Source of the DNA: an uncultured Thermomicrobiales bacterium
Lineage (GTDB): Bacteria > Chloroflexota > Chloroflexia > Thermomicrobiales > UBA6265
Assembly (NCBI GenBank): GCA_902806355.1
Contig: CADCWI010000046.1
Coordinates: 1-6,887, forward strand
Length of the DNA stretch: 6,887 nt
Reading direction: 5' to 3'
Shown here: positions 1 to 6,176 of the stretch, piece by piece
How the letters are laid out: each line of letters opens with the position of its first letter
How positions within the stretch are numbered: the stretch's first letter is position 1
Notes under the pieces: generated by a model
Told to the model about the DNA's origin: nothing
What the model saw: only the letters and a program-made list of their open reading frames with translations
The model's database searches: none
Made by a program: the position numbers and the translations under genes

Positions 1-576
1 ACGACCCTCGTCTCCGCGGTGATTCACGGAAAGTACGCCACGATCGCCAACGTGGGCGACAGCCGGGCATATCTCATCCGTGCGGACCAGCTCACGCAGG
101 TGACGCAGGATCACTCGGTTGTCGCCGATCGGGTCGCCAAGGGCGAGTTGAAGGAAGAAGACGCCCGGTCGAGCCCCCAGCGGAACCTGTTGACGCAAGC
201 GCTAGGGACACACCCATCGCTCGATCGCCGGATGCCGAGCATATACGAGTTGATGTTGTTGCCGGAAGATCGCCTGTTGCTCTGTTCAGACGGATTCTTC
301 GATGTTCTCCAACCGGGCGACTACGTCGGCACGGTAATGATCGACGATCCACAGGGCTCCGCGGCCCGACTTGCAACCCTGGCGACGGAGCGCGGAACGA
401 CGGACAACGTCTCCGCTATCGTGGTCGCCGTGAGTCCATCATCGGCCACTATCCAGCGCGAGCGGATCGGAGCCGAGATCGCGCAACAACGCGGCGTCAG
501 CCCGTTACTTGTTCCGATCCTGCTGTTGCTCATTCTCGTGATCGCGATCCTCGTCGGGGCGTTCATCTATCTCTAG
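1..576 (+). CDS. PP2C-family Ser/Thr protein phosphatase, membrane-anchored, 5' partial
   Basis: The reading frame is open from base 1, so the gene starts upstream; the GTG at 19 is internal, because the preceding residues (TTLVSAV) already fit the PP2C fold. The visible 191 residues hold the second half of a PP2C (PPM) domain: NVGDSRAYL (residues 17-25), QDHS (36-39), LLLCSDGFFD (92-101) with the metal-binding Asp97, and TTDNVSAIVV (133-142) with the second metal Asp136. Such enzymes remove phosphate from Ser/Thr using Mn/Mg and often oppose PASTA-type Ser/Thr kinases. The N-terminal metal motifs (RxxNED, DGMGG) lie outside the window. After a linker (145-167) comes one hydrophobic helix (about 168-191) that runs to the last residue. 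The protein should therefore be anchored by its tail with the catalytic domain in the cytoplasm and almost nothing outside. No kinase or FHA gene is visible here. The family call is firm; the substrate is unknown. Confidence 0.92.
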   Translation, partial: TTLVSAVIHGKYATIANVGDSRAYLIRADQLTQVTQDHSVVADRVAKGELKEEDARSSPQRNLLTQALGTHPSLDRRMPSIYELMLLPEDRLLLCSDGFFDVLQPGDYVGTVMIDDPQGSAARLATLATERGTTDNVSAIVVAVSPSSATIQRERIGAEIAQQRGVSPLLVPILLLLILVIAILVGAFIYL

Positions 577-598
577 TGATCCATCGTGCATGAATTGA

Positions 599-610
599 GG
601 GTGGCCACCC
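599..610. repeat. Perfect 12-base palindrome GGGTGGCCACCC
   Basis: This sequence equals its own reverse complement and begins 22 bases after the phosphatase stop codon. It could be a dimeric regulator's operator, a short hairpin (GGGT stem, GGCC loop), or chance in GC-rich DNA. No T run follows, so it does not look like a standard Rho-independent terminator. Confidence 0.5.
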
Positions 611-662
611 AGCCAGGTGCGGCGGCGCGGCGTTCATCCTGGCAATTGCGTCGGTGCAGGGT

Positions 663-675
663 GGACGGACCGTCC
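663..675. repeat. Inverted repeat GGACGG-A-CCGTCC
   Basis: Two 6-base arms are perfectly complementary around one central base. As RNA it could form a 5-bp stem with a 3-base loop; as DNA it is a compact two-fold site of the kind bound by small dimeric repressors. It lies about 125 bases upstream of the proposed amidohydrolase start. No function can be assigned. Confidence 0.45.
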
Positions 676-696
676 TTCGTGAAGACAGGTTGGTCT

Positions 697-709
697 CGCC
701 CGCAGGGCG
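697..709 (+). repeat. GC-rich hairpin CGCCC-GCA-GGGCG
   Basis: A 5-bp all-GC stem closes a 3-base loop. The following bases are GAGGGGATG rather than a T run, so it is not a typical terminator. It may be a leader-RNA stem or chance in GC-rich sequence. Confidence 0.4.
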
Positions 710-788
710 GAGGGGATGTGACACCACGGTCGCCTGCGCCCGTTGACCAAAGGGTGACAAATGACATGCCGGCCAAAGCGACCGGTTC

Positions 789-793
789 GGAGG
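789..793 (+). promoter_or_regulatory. Ribosome binding site (GGAGG) for the amidohydrolase
   Basis: GGAGG lies 6 bases before an in-frame TTG at 800, which is ideal spacing. This decides the start against ATG 761, which lies upstream of the site, and GTG 854, which has only a poorly spaced GAAGG. Confidence 0.6.
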
Positions 794-799
794 GGTGAC

Positions 800-1714
800 T
801 TGGGGCGACTCGACGCCGCTGCAGAAGAACGACAAGCCGAACCGGCGAAGGCGGTGCCGGTCATCGACGCTCACACGCACCTATTCCCGGCCGAACTCGT
901 GACTGACCGGTCCACCCATCTCGATCGGGATGCGTGGTTTGGCGAGTTGTTTACGTCCCCGAAAGTTCTGATGGTCACGGTTGAATCGATGCTGAACAGC
1001 ATGGATGCGGCTGGTATCCAGCGTTCGGTGGTGTGCGGGTGGCCTTGGAAGGACCCCGGCCTATGTCGTGAGCATAACGATTTCCTGGCTCATGCGTGTC
1101 TTCAGCATCCCGACCGGTTGTCCTGGCTTGCGATCGTCAATCCGGATATCCCCGGTGCGGCCGAAGAGATCGTCCGCTGCGCCGCGCTTGGCGCAGTCGG
1201 CATCGGTGAGCTCAATGCCGATGCCCAGGACTTCGCCTGGGACGATCCCGCGTCACTGATGCCGATGATAGAGGCTTGCGTATCGCTGAGCCTGCCGTTG
1301 CTGATGCACTGTTCCGAGCCGGTGGGCCACGCGTACCCGGGCAAGGGCACGGCCACACCCGATCGCATCCTGACGTTTCTGCGGGCCGCACCGGATGTGT
1401 CGGTGATCGCGGCGCACTGGGGCGGCGGGCTTCCGTTCTACGAGCTGATGCCGGAGGTCGCCGAGCTCACGCGCAACGTCGTCTACGATTCCGCTGCCTC
1501 GACCTATCTCTACGGTTTCGATGTCTTCCCGACCGTACAACGGCTGGTCGGCGCCGACCGTGTCCTGTTCGCCTCCGATTATCCCGTGCTCAAACAGCGT
1601 CCGTTCCTGCAGAAGGTCAGGAATTGCGGCATTGCGGACGATGCAGCCGATCGAATCCTGTGGCGCAACGCGTCTCGTGTCTTTGGTCTCGATGCGGAGG
1701 AACATCAGCGATGA
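800..1714 (+). CDS. Amidohydrolase family 2 (TIM-barrel metal-dependent hydrolase)
   Basis: The 304-residue protein fits the Amidohydro_2 family (PF04909), the metal-dependent TIM-barrel hydrolases and decarboxylases related to ACMSD and gamma-resorcylate decarboxylase. Likely metal and catalytic residues are all visible, numbered from TTG 800: the HxH pair in DAHTHLFP (His25, His27), Glu137 in GIGELN, His170 in LLMHCSEP, His206 in AAHWGGGLPFYE and Asp260 in VLFASDYP. There is no signal peptide, so it should be cytoplasmic. The substrate cannot be read from sequence. TTG 800 is chosen for its well-placed GGAGG; ATG 761 would add 13 basic residues and GTG 854 would give MPVIDAHTH. The stop overlaps the ruvA start by 4 bases (ATGA), implying one transcript and coupled translation. 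The family is secure; the start is moderately so and the reaction unknown. Confidence 0.88.
   Translation: MGRLDAAAEERQAEPAKAVPVIDAHTHLFPAELVTDRSTHLDRDAWFGELFTSPKVLMVTVESMLNSMDAAGIQRSVVCGWPWKDPGLCREHNDFLAHACLQHPDRLSWLAIVNPDIPGAAEEIVRCAALGAVGIGELNADAQDFAWDDPASLMPMIEACVSLSLPLLMHCSEPVGHAYPGKGTATPDRILTFLRAAPDVSVIAAHWGGGLPFYELMPEVAELTRNVVYDSAASTYLYGFDVFPTVQRLVGADRVLFASDYPVLKQRPFLQKVRNCGIADDAADRILWRNASRVFGLDAEEHQR
1696..1700 (+). promoter_or_regulatory. Ribosome binding site (GGAGG) for ruvA inside the amidohydrolase gene
   Basis: GGAGG, followed by AA, lies 10 bases before the ruvA ATG at 1711 and within the last codons of the upstream gene. It supports a separate RuvA start rather than a fusion, although the ruvA frame stays open upstream. 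Confidence 0.6.
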
Positions 1715-2292
1715 TCGCTGGACTGATCGGACGAGTGCACCGGCTTACCAACGATTCTGTGCTCCTGAACGTCCAAGGCGTGATCTATCAGGTCGTTACC
1801 AGCGGACGCACCATCGCCGACATCGGCGGGGAAGGGGCTGAGGTCGAGCTGCATACGCATTTCGTGGTGCGCGAGGACGCCCAGATGCTGTTCGGGTTTC
1901 TCACCCCGAATGAACTGGTGTGGTTCCAGACGCTGATCGGTGTCAATGGGATCGGTCCCAGGCTGGCCTGCGCGGTGTTGACCCGGTTCACGCCGGAAGC
2001 CCTGCTGGACGCCATCTCGAGAGAGGAAATTGCCCTGCTGTCAACCGTACCGGGTATCGGAAAGCGGACCGCGTCGCGAATCCTTTTGGATCTTCGCGGC
2101 AAGTTGCCGGAAAATCTTTCGGGCGATGTGGCTCCCATGAGCGCCGCTCACTCGGAAGTTATCGCGGCATTGCAGGCACTTGGCTATTCCAGTTCCGAGG
2201 CCCACGCGGCGGTAGCCCAAACCCCGGACGATCCCGGTGTGCCGGTGGAGCTGCAGGTCCTGGCGGCGCTGCGGCAGATGGGATCGAGCTAG
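1711..2292 (+). CDS. ruvA: Holliday junction branch migration complex subunit RuvA
   Basis: The 193-residue product is close to the usual RuvA length (about 200). RuvA binds four-way Holliday junctions as a tetramer and loads the RuvB motor for branch migration during recombinational repair. The N-terminal OB-fold domain (1-62) starts MIAGLIGRV and contains VVREDAQ, with Glu55 and Asp56 matching the acidic pin pair known from E. coli RuvA. Two helix-hairpin-helix motifs follow: LIGVNGIGPRLA (75-86) and VPGIGKRTASRILLDLRGKL (113-132). After a loose linker (about 133-146), the small C-terminal domain (147-193), which contacts RuvB, contains ALQALGYSSSEA. ATG 1711 overlaps the amidohydrolase stop. 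The next gene is convergent hisD, so ruvB is not directly downstream and ruvC is not directly upstream, unlike the common ruvCAB order. Identification is very secure. Confidence 0.97.
   Translation: MIAGLIGRVHRLTNDSVLLNVQGVIYQVVTSGRTIADIGGEGAEVELHTHFVVREDAQMLFGFLTPNELVWFQTLIGVNGIGPRLACAVLTRFTPEALLDAISREEIALLSTVPGIGKRTASRILLDLRGKLPENLSGDVAPMSAAHSEVIAALQALGYSSSEAHAAVAQTPDDPGVPVELQVLAALRQMGSS
2289..2292. other. Shared palindromic stop site CTAG of convergent ruvA and hisD
   Basis: The ruvA stop TAG is at 2290-2292 on the plus strand and the hisD stop TAG is at 2291-2289 on the minus strand. Both are read from the same CTAG palindrome. There are no intergenic bases, so any terminator of either gene must lie inside the other's coding sequence. 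Confidence 0.95.
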
Positions 2293-3656
2293 AGCCCGTC
2301 GGCCCCAAGTCGACGCAGGCGACGGTCAATCGCGGACGCGTGGCCACCGAGCCCTTCGGCCTGGGCAAACGCAATCGTCGCCGGGCCAAGCGTTCTGATC
2401 GCCCGCGAATTGCCGGCCACCACGCTGATCACCTTCACGAAATCCCCCACATTGACTGGAGACGAGTACCTAGCGGTCCCTCCGGTTGGCATAACGTGGC
2501 TTGGCCCGGCGGTGTAGTCTCCCAACGCCTCGGGGCTCTGCTCTCCGATGAAGATCCCGCCCGCGTGCTCGACGTTCGGGACAAGATCCCATGGCTGCTC
2601 GACCAAGAGGCAAAGATGTTCCGGCGCGTACGAATTGGACAGCGCGATCGCCTCATCCAGTGTATCCACGATCGCGATCAATCCATTTCGCAGAATCGAT
2701 GCACGAGCGATCTCCGCGCGTTCCAGCGTCGCGAGCTGGCGTTCCAATTCCGTGACGACTTTCGCGGCGAACGAACGCGAGGTCGTCACCAGGATCGCGG
2801 ACGCCTGTTCGTCGTGCTCTGCCTGGGCGAGCATGTCAGCGGCGGCGTACTCGACATCGGCGCTGTCATCGGCAATCAGCATCGTCTCGGTGGGACCAGC
2901 GATCTGGTCGATGTCGACGGCACCGAAGACCCGCTGCTTGGCGAGCGCGACAAAGATATTGCCGGGTCCGAGGATCTTGTCGACGTGCGGCACGGTCGCG
3001 GTCCCGAAGGCCATCGCCGCAATCGCCTGGGCGCCCCCAATCGCGAAGACGCGATCGACATCAGCGATCTTTGCGGCAGCCAGGATAATCGGCGCGACAC
3101 CTCCTTCATGGCGTGGTGGCGCCGAGATCACGATGTCCTTGACGCCAGCGACTCTCGCCGGGATAGCAGTCATCAGGAGCGATGATGGCAGCGCCGCCGA
3201 TCCGCCCGGTGTGTAGATCCCGATGCGCTCAAGTGGCTTGACGATCTGCCCGAAGATTCCCAACTCCTCAGTGTGGAACCACGACTGGCGAAGCTGTCGC
3301 TCGTGAAACTGTCGGACGCGCTCGGCGGCAACGGTCAACGCTTTCCGCAACTCAGGTCCGACCGCATCCCAGGCTGAATCCCAGACATCACGCGGGACTT
3401 CGACGCTGCCAGCAGCACGACCGTCGAAGGCAAGGGTGTACCGGGAGACCGCCGCATCACCCTCCGCCTTGACATCATCGACGATGCGATCGACGACCTG
3501 GCGGGCCGTCAGGCGTTCCCCGAAGACGTCGACGATTCGATCGGCAGATGCTGGAGAAAGTTCGGTTTGGACGAACTCGCCCCGACGCTGGAGCCGAGAG
3601 GCGGCCGCGCTGTACCCCTCGACGATGGAGATACGTGAGCTGTGAGTATCGGGCAC
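2289..3656 (-). CDS. hisD: Histidinol dehydrogenase
   Basis: HisD carries out the last two oxidations of histidine synthesis, L-histidinol to L-histidine, with two NAD+ and a zinc ion. The product is 455 residues, slightly longer than the usual 430 or so. Residues known from the E. coli enzyme are present: zinc ligands Gln278 and His281 (LAQAEHDEQ), Asp380 (GDYTAGPSHVMPT) and His439 (EGLGGHASA), plus the catalytic pair Glu346-His347 (NSYAPEHL). Family motifs IGIYTPGG (145-152), GPGNIFVALAK (230-240) and IAGPTE (252-257) are also there. GTG 3656 is chosen because it is the only plausible in-frame start ahead of the conserved SIVEGY; an upstream ATG at 3773 lies inside pheT. An AAGGAA at 3671-3676 is 14 bases away, a long spacing. 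It follows pheT by 40 bases, so a pheS-pheT-hisD operon is likely. No other his gene is seen. Confidence 0.96.
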   Translation of the reverse strand: MPDTHSSRISIVEGYSAAASRLQRRGEFVQTELSPASADRIVDVFGERLTARQVVDRIVDDVKAEGDAAVSRYTLAFDGRAAGSVEVPRDVWDSAWDAVGPELRKALTVAAERVRQFHERQLRQSWFHTEELGIFGQIVKPLERIGIYTPGGSAALPSSLLMTAIPARVAGVKDIVISAPPRHEGGVAPIILAAAKIADVDRVFAIGGAQAIAAMAFGTATVPHVDKILGPGNIFVALAKQRVFGAVDIDQIAGPTETMLIADDSADVEYAAADMLAQAEHDEQASAILVTTSRSFAAKVVTELERQLATLERAEIARASILRNGLIAIVDTLDEAIALSNSYAPEHLCLLVEQPWDLVPNVEHAGGIFIGEQSPEALGDYTAGPSHVMPTGGTARYSSPVNVGDFVKVISVVAGNSRAIRTLGPATIAFAQAEGLGGHASAIDRRLRRLGADGL

Positions 3657-3662
3657 GTCGGC

Positions 3663-3683
3663 TGATCGCTTTCCTTGATCGCT
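3663..3683. repeat. 8-base direct repeat TGATCGCT flanking the hisD Shine-Dalgarno-like site
   Basis: TGATCGCT occurs at 3663-3670 and 3676-3683, separated by TTCCT. On the minus strand this reads AGCGATCA-AGGAA-AGCGATCA, so the AGGAA ahead of hisD sits exactly between the copies. It may be chance or a small tandem duplication; a duplication here could also explain the long spacing to the GTG start. Confidence 0.5.
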
Positions 3684-3696
3684 GTGGGAGGCGGAG

Positions 3697-6150
3697 CTAT
3701 GCCCGCAAGGTGCCCCGTACGTCCTTATCGACCGTGCGTTCGATCCGCTTGCGGACCTTTCCCATCTCGGCATCCGTCAACGCCCGGTCCGGTGCCGTGA
3801 AGGTCAGACGGTAGGCGAGGCTCTTCCTGGCTTCACCGATCTGTTCGCCGGTGAAGACATCGAACAGTACGATACCGGAGAGCAACGGTCCGGCGCCGCG
3901 CATGAGGGCGGATGCAACCTCGGACGCCGCGACCGCCTGATCGACCACGATCGCGAAATCCTGCTCGACGGGCAGGAAGCGATCGACGTTGATCTGTGGT
4001 GCGACGGTTCTTGCTTCTGCCAGAACGGCACTCACGTCGAGTTCGCCGATCACAAGCCGGACGTCGTCGATATCGAGCGCGCGTGCGAGGTCCGGTCGAG
4101 CTTCCGCGACGACACCGATTCGCTTTCCGCCCAGGACGAGTGACGCGGACCGGCCCGGATGCAGCGACGGGTGATCGAGCCGTTCCCACCGGATATCCAA
4201 TGCACCGGCCGTCGCAAGGACCGCTTCCATCATCCCCTTGACGTCGAAGAAATCGAGGTCGTCAGTACCATCCCGGGACGGATTGAATCGGTCGAATGGC
4301 TCACGCCGGCCAGCGCAGGCGATGCCGAGGGTGACCGGTTCGTTGGGAAGGGTATTCGGTCCGGTAGCCAGGTAGACATGACCGATCTCGAACAGTCGCA
4401 CGCTCTGCTCATGCTTCAGGTTGTCCGCCAGTGACTTCACGAGGTTGGGGATGATCGATGGGCGAAGGATATTCTTGTCCGCCTGCACGGCATTCCGAAG
4501 TCGCACCAGCGAGTCCCGTGCTACGTCGTGTGCGAATCCGGACGACTCCGGAATCGACCAGCGGTCGAGGTCCGCCTCTCCCAAGGTCACGTAGCCGCGC
4601 GCCTCGAACGCTCCCGCGGCTACCATGAGCCGCCGGATCTCGCGCTCGGCAAGGAAGGCAGGGTCGCGCTCGACACGCGGGGTCGTGCCACTTGGAAGCG
4701 TCGCCGGCAGTTGATCGTAGCCAACGATGCGCGCAATCTCCTCGATGACATCCTCCGGGATCGACACGTCGGAGCGCCACGATGGCACGGTGACGGCGAG
4801 TGTCGTTTCCCCATCAGCCAGATCAGGCATGAAACCGAGCCGGTCGAGCACATCGACCATCACGCGTGGCTCGATATGAATGCCCAACACGGCATCTACC
4901 TTGGCTGTCGCGAGCCTGATCGTTCGCTCCTGCACCGGGTTCGGGTAGACATCCTGCATCCGGGCGAGTCGCGCTGCGGGGCAAAGCGCAAGGATCAGCG
5001 ACGCTGCCCGGGCGAGCGCAAGAGGAACCAGCTCGGGATCGAGCCCGCGTTCGAAGCGCACCGAGGCGTCCGTCCGCAGCTTGATCGCGCGGCTGGTGGT
5101 CCGGATCGAGGTCATGTCGAAGGTGGCAGACTCCATAAGGATCGAGGTTGTCGACTCAACGACCTCGCTGTTGACGCCGCCCATTATCCCGGCCAGACCG
5201 AGCGGCTTCTCGGCGTCGACGATCAAGAGGGTGTCTTCGGGGAGCTCGCGAACATGATGGTCGAGCGTCTCCAACCGCTCTCCGGCGCTGGATCGCCGGA
5301 CGCCGATTCGCCCGCCGTGGACGACCCGGGTATCAAAGGCATGGAGCGGTTGTCCAATCTCCAACATGACGTAATTCGTGACGTCCACGACGTTGTTGAT
5401 CGGCCGGACACCGGCGGCTGTCAGGCGGCGGGTTAGCCAGGCAGGCGACGGTGCGATCTCGATCCCTTCGATCACCAGGGCCGCGTACCGCGGGCACAAC
5501 TCCGGGGCCTCGATCCTGACGAGACTGTCGACCACCGGTACGGACGAGAGGTCGACCACATCGAGCGGCTTGACGGTCGTTCCGGTGACCGCGCCACTTT
5601 CGCGGGCGATGCCGAGGATCGAGAAGGCGTGGACGAGGTTCGGTGTGATCTCGAACTCGATCACGATGTCGCCAAGGTACTCGGCGAGAGGAGCTCCGAC
5701 CGGAGCGTCATCTTCGAGGACGAGAATGCCTTCGTGCTCGTCGGAAAGGCCCAGCTCCTTCTCTGAGCAGACCATTCCCTCGGAGCGGACGCCACGGATC
5801 GATCCGGGCTTGAGGGTCTTGTATCTCAGCTCGTCGGCGTAGGCGTCGATCAGGCGCGCGCCGGCAATCGCCAGCGCGACCTTCTGTCCTTCGGCGATGT
5901 TGGGTGCACCCGTGACGACCGTCAGCCGGTGCTCACCAGCGGCGACATCGGCGAGGACGAGCCGGTCAGCATCCGGGTGGGGGTTGACATGGAGCACTTC
6001 GCCGACGAACACCCTGTCCCACTCGGCGCCCACCTGGGTGATCTTTTCCGCCTCCAGCCCAGCCATGGTCAGTTTGTGGGCGAGCTCCGGAGCGGACACG
6101 CCGGTGTCGACGAGTTCATTGAGCCAGCGAAAGGGAACCTTCATGATCAT
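3697..6150 (-). CDS. pheT: Phenylalanine--tRNA ligase beta subunit
   Basis: The 817-residue beta chain pairs with PheS as (alpha-beta)2 to charge tRNA-Phe and also proofreads mischarged Tyr-tRNA. Domains appear in canonical order: the N-terminal helix region KVPFRWLNELVD; an OB-fold tRNA-binding domain (about 44-152, with NPHPDADRLVLADV and VVTGAPNI); the B3/B4 editing domain (about 211-385), containing GQPLHAFD (His270) and MESATFD (Glu340), which correspond to known editing-site His and Glu; the B5 domain (about 408-478, VPSWRSDVSIPEDVIEEI); a catalytic-like core (about 490-715); and a C-terminal FDX-ACB domain (about 722-815, SLAYRLTFTAPDR). Two starts fit: ATG 6150, with AGGA 4 bases away, and ATG 6144, which gives the family-typical MKVP and has AGGA 10 bases away. 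It follows pheS by 26 bases and precedes hisD by 40. No frame disruption is seen. Confidence 0.97.
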   Translation of the reverse strand: MIMKVPFRWLNELVDTGVSAPELAHKLTMAGLEAEKITQVGAEWDRVFVGEVLHVNPHPDADRLVLADVAAGEHRLTVVTGAPNIAEGQKVALAIAGARLIDAYADELRYKTLKPGSIRGVRSEGMVCSEKELGLSDEHEGILVLEDDAPVGAPLAEYLGDIVIEFEITPNLVHAFSILGIARESGAVTGTTVKPLDVVDLSSVPVVDSLVRIEAPELCPRYAALVIEGIEIAPSPAWLTRRLTAAGVRPINNVVDVTNYVMLEIGQPLHAFDTRVVHGGRIGVRRSSAGERLETLDHHVRELPEDTLLIVDAEKPLGLAGIMGGVNSEVVESTTSILMESATFDMTSIRTTSRAIKLRTDASVRFERGLDPELVPLALARAASLILALCPAARLARMQDVYPNPVQERTIRLATAKVDAVLGIHIEPRVMVDVLDRLGFMPDLADGETTLAVTVPSWRSDVSIPEDVIEEIARIVGYDQLPATLPSGTTPRVERDPAFLAEREIRRLMVAAGAFEARGYVTLGEADLDRWSIPESSGFAHDVARDSLVRLRNAVQADKNILRPSIIPNLVKSLADNLKHEQSVRLFEIGHVYLATGPNTLPNEPVTLGIACAGRREPFDRFNPSRDGTDDLDFFDVKGMMEAVLATAGALDIRWERLDHPSLHPGRSASLVLGGKRIGVVAEARPDLARALDIDDVRLVIGELDVSAVLAEARTVAPQINVDRFLPVEQDFAIVVDQAVAASEVASALMRGAGPLLSGIVLFDVFTGEQIGEARKSLAYRLTFTAPDRALTDAEMGKVRKRIERTVDKDVRGTLRA

Positions 6151-6154
6151 TGTG

Positions 6155-6158
6155 TCCT
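6155..6158 (-). promoter_or_regulatory. Ribosome binding site (AGGA) for pheT
   Basis: AGGA on the minus strand lies in the 26-base gap between pheS and pheT, 4 bases before ATG 6150 and 10 bases before ATG 6144. It supports separate initiation of pheT within an operon but does not settle which ATG is used. Confidence 0.5.
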
Positions 6159-6176
6159 GCGGCGAAACGACGCTGC

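Larger units (their letters stand above)
577..799. other. Intergenic region with short palindromes, no convincing gene
   Basis: These 223 bases lie between the phosphatase stop and the chosen start of the amidohydrolase. I see no family-like protein here; a 70-codon open frame at 586-798 has low-complexity, Arg/Pro-rich composition and reads like chance in GC-rich DNA. The stretch holds a perfect 12-base palindrome (599-610), a possible long hairpin (GCCAGG 612-617 with CCTGGC 638-643), an interrupted palindrome (663-675) and a GC hairpin (697-709). The word AGGGTGG occurs at 598-604 and again exactly 60 bases later at 658-664, and AGGGTGAC/GGGGTGAC occur at 751-758 and 792-799. No hairpin is followed by a T run, so none is a clear intrinsic terminator. 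The promoter of the amidohydrolase-ruvA pair probably lies here, but I could not place a convincing -35/-10 pair. Confidence 0.6.

Noticed and set aside
612..643. Terminator for the phosphatase gene (GCCAGG/CCTGGC stem)
   Set aside because: The stem is only 6 bp with a 20-base loop and no T run after it.
656..675. T-box-like sequence (AGGGTGGAC...ACCG) upstream of the amidohydrolase
   Set aside because: AGGGTGG resembles the T-box core AGGGTGGNACCGCG, but the following bases do not match, I see no Stem I/specifier loop, and the downstream gene is not a synthetase or amino-acid gene.
743..768. Possible promoter with -35 TTGACC at 743-748
   Set aside because: No TATAAT-like -10 box lies 16-18 bases downstream, so the pair is not convincing.
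586..798. A 70-codon small gene between the phosphatase and the amidohydrolase
   Set aside because: No clear ribosome site, low-complexity Arg/Pro-rich product, and it runs into the amidohydrolase ribosome site.
1276..2292. Extended RuvA frame suggesting a fusion or longer N-terminus
   Set aside because: The upstream part is an out-of-frame reading of the amidohydrolase gene; RuvA homology begins at ATG 1711, which has its own GGAGG.
1920..3185. A 421-codon open frame on the plus strand across ruvA and antisense to hisD
   Set aside because: It overlaps two secure genes, its translation resembles no family I know, and long antisense frames are expected in GC-rich coding DNA.
2289..3773. hisD starting at ATG 3773 (494 residues)
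   Set aside because: The extra N-terminus would overlap the pheT 3' end in another frame and looks unlike HisD; GTG 3656 gives a family-like start.
4528..5436. A 302-codon open frame antisense to pheT
   Set aside because: Lies wholly within intact pheT and reads as an Arg/His/Gly-rich shadow without recognisable motifs.
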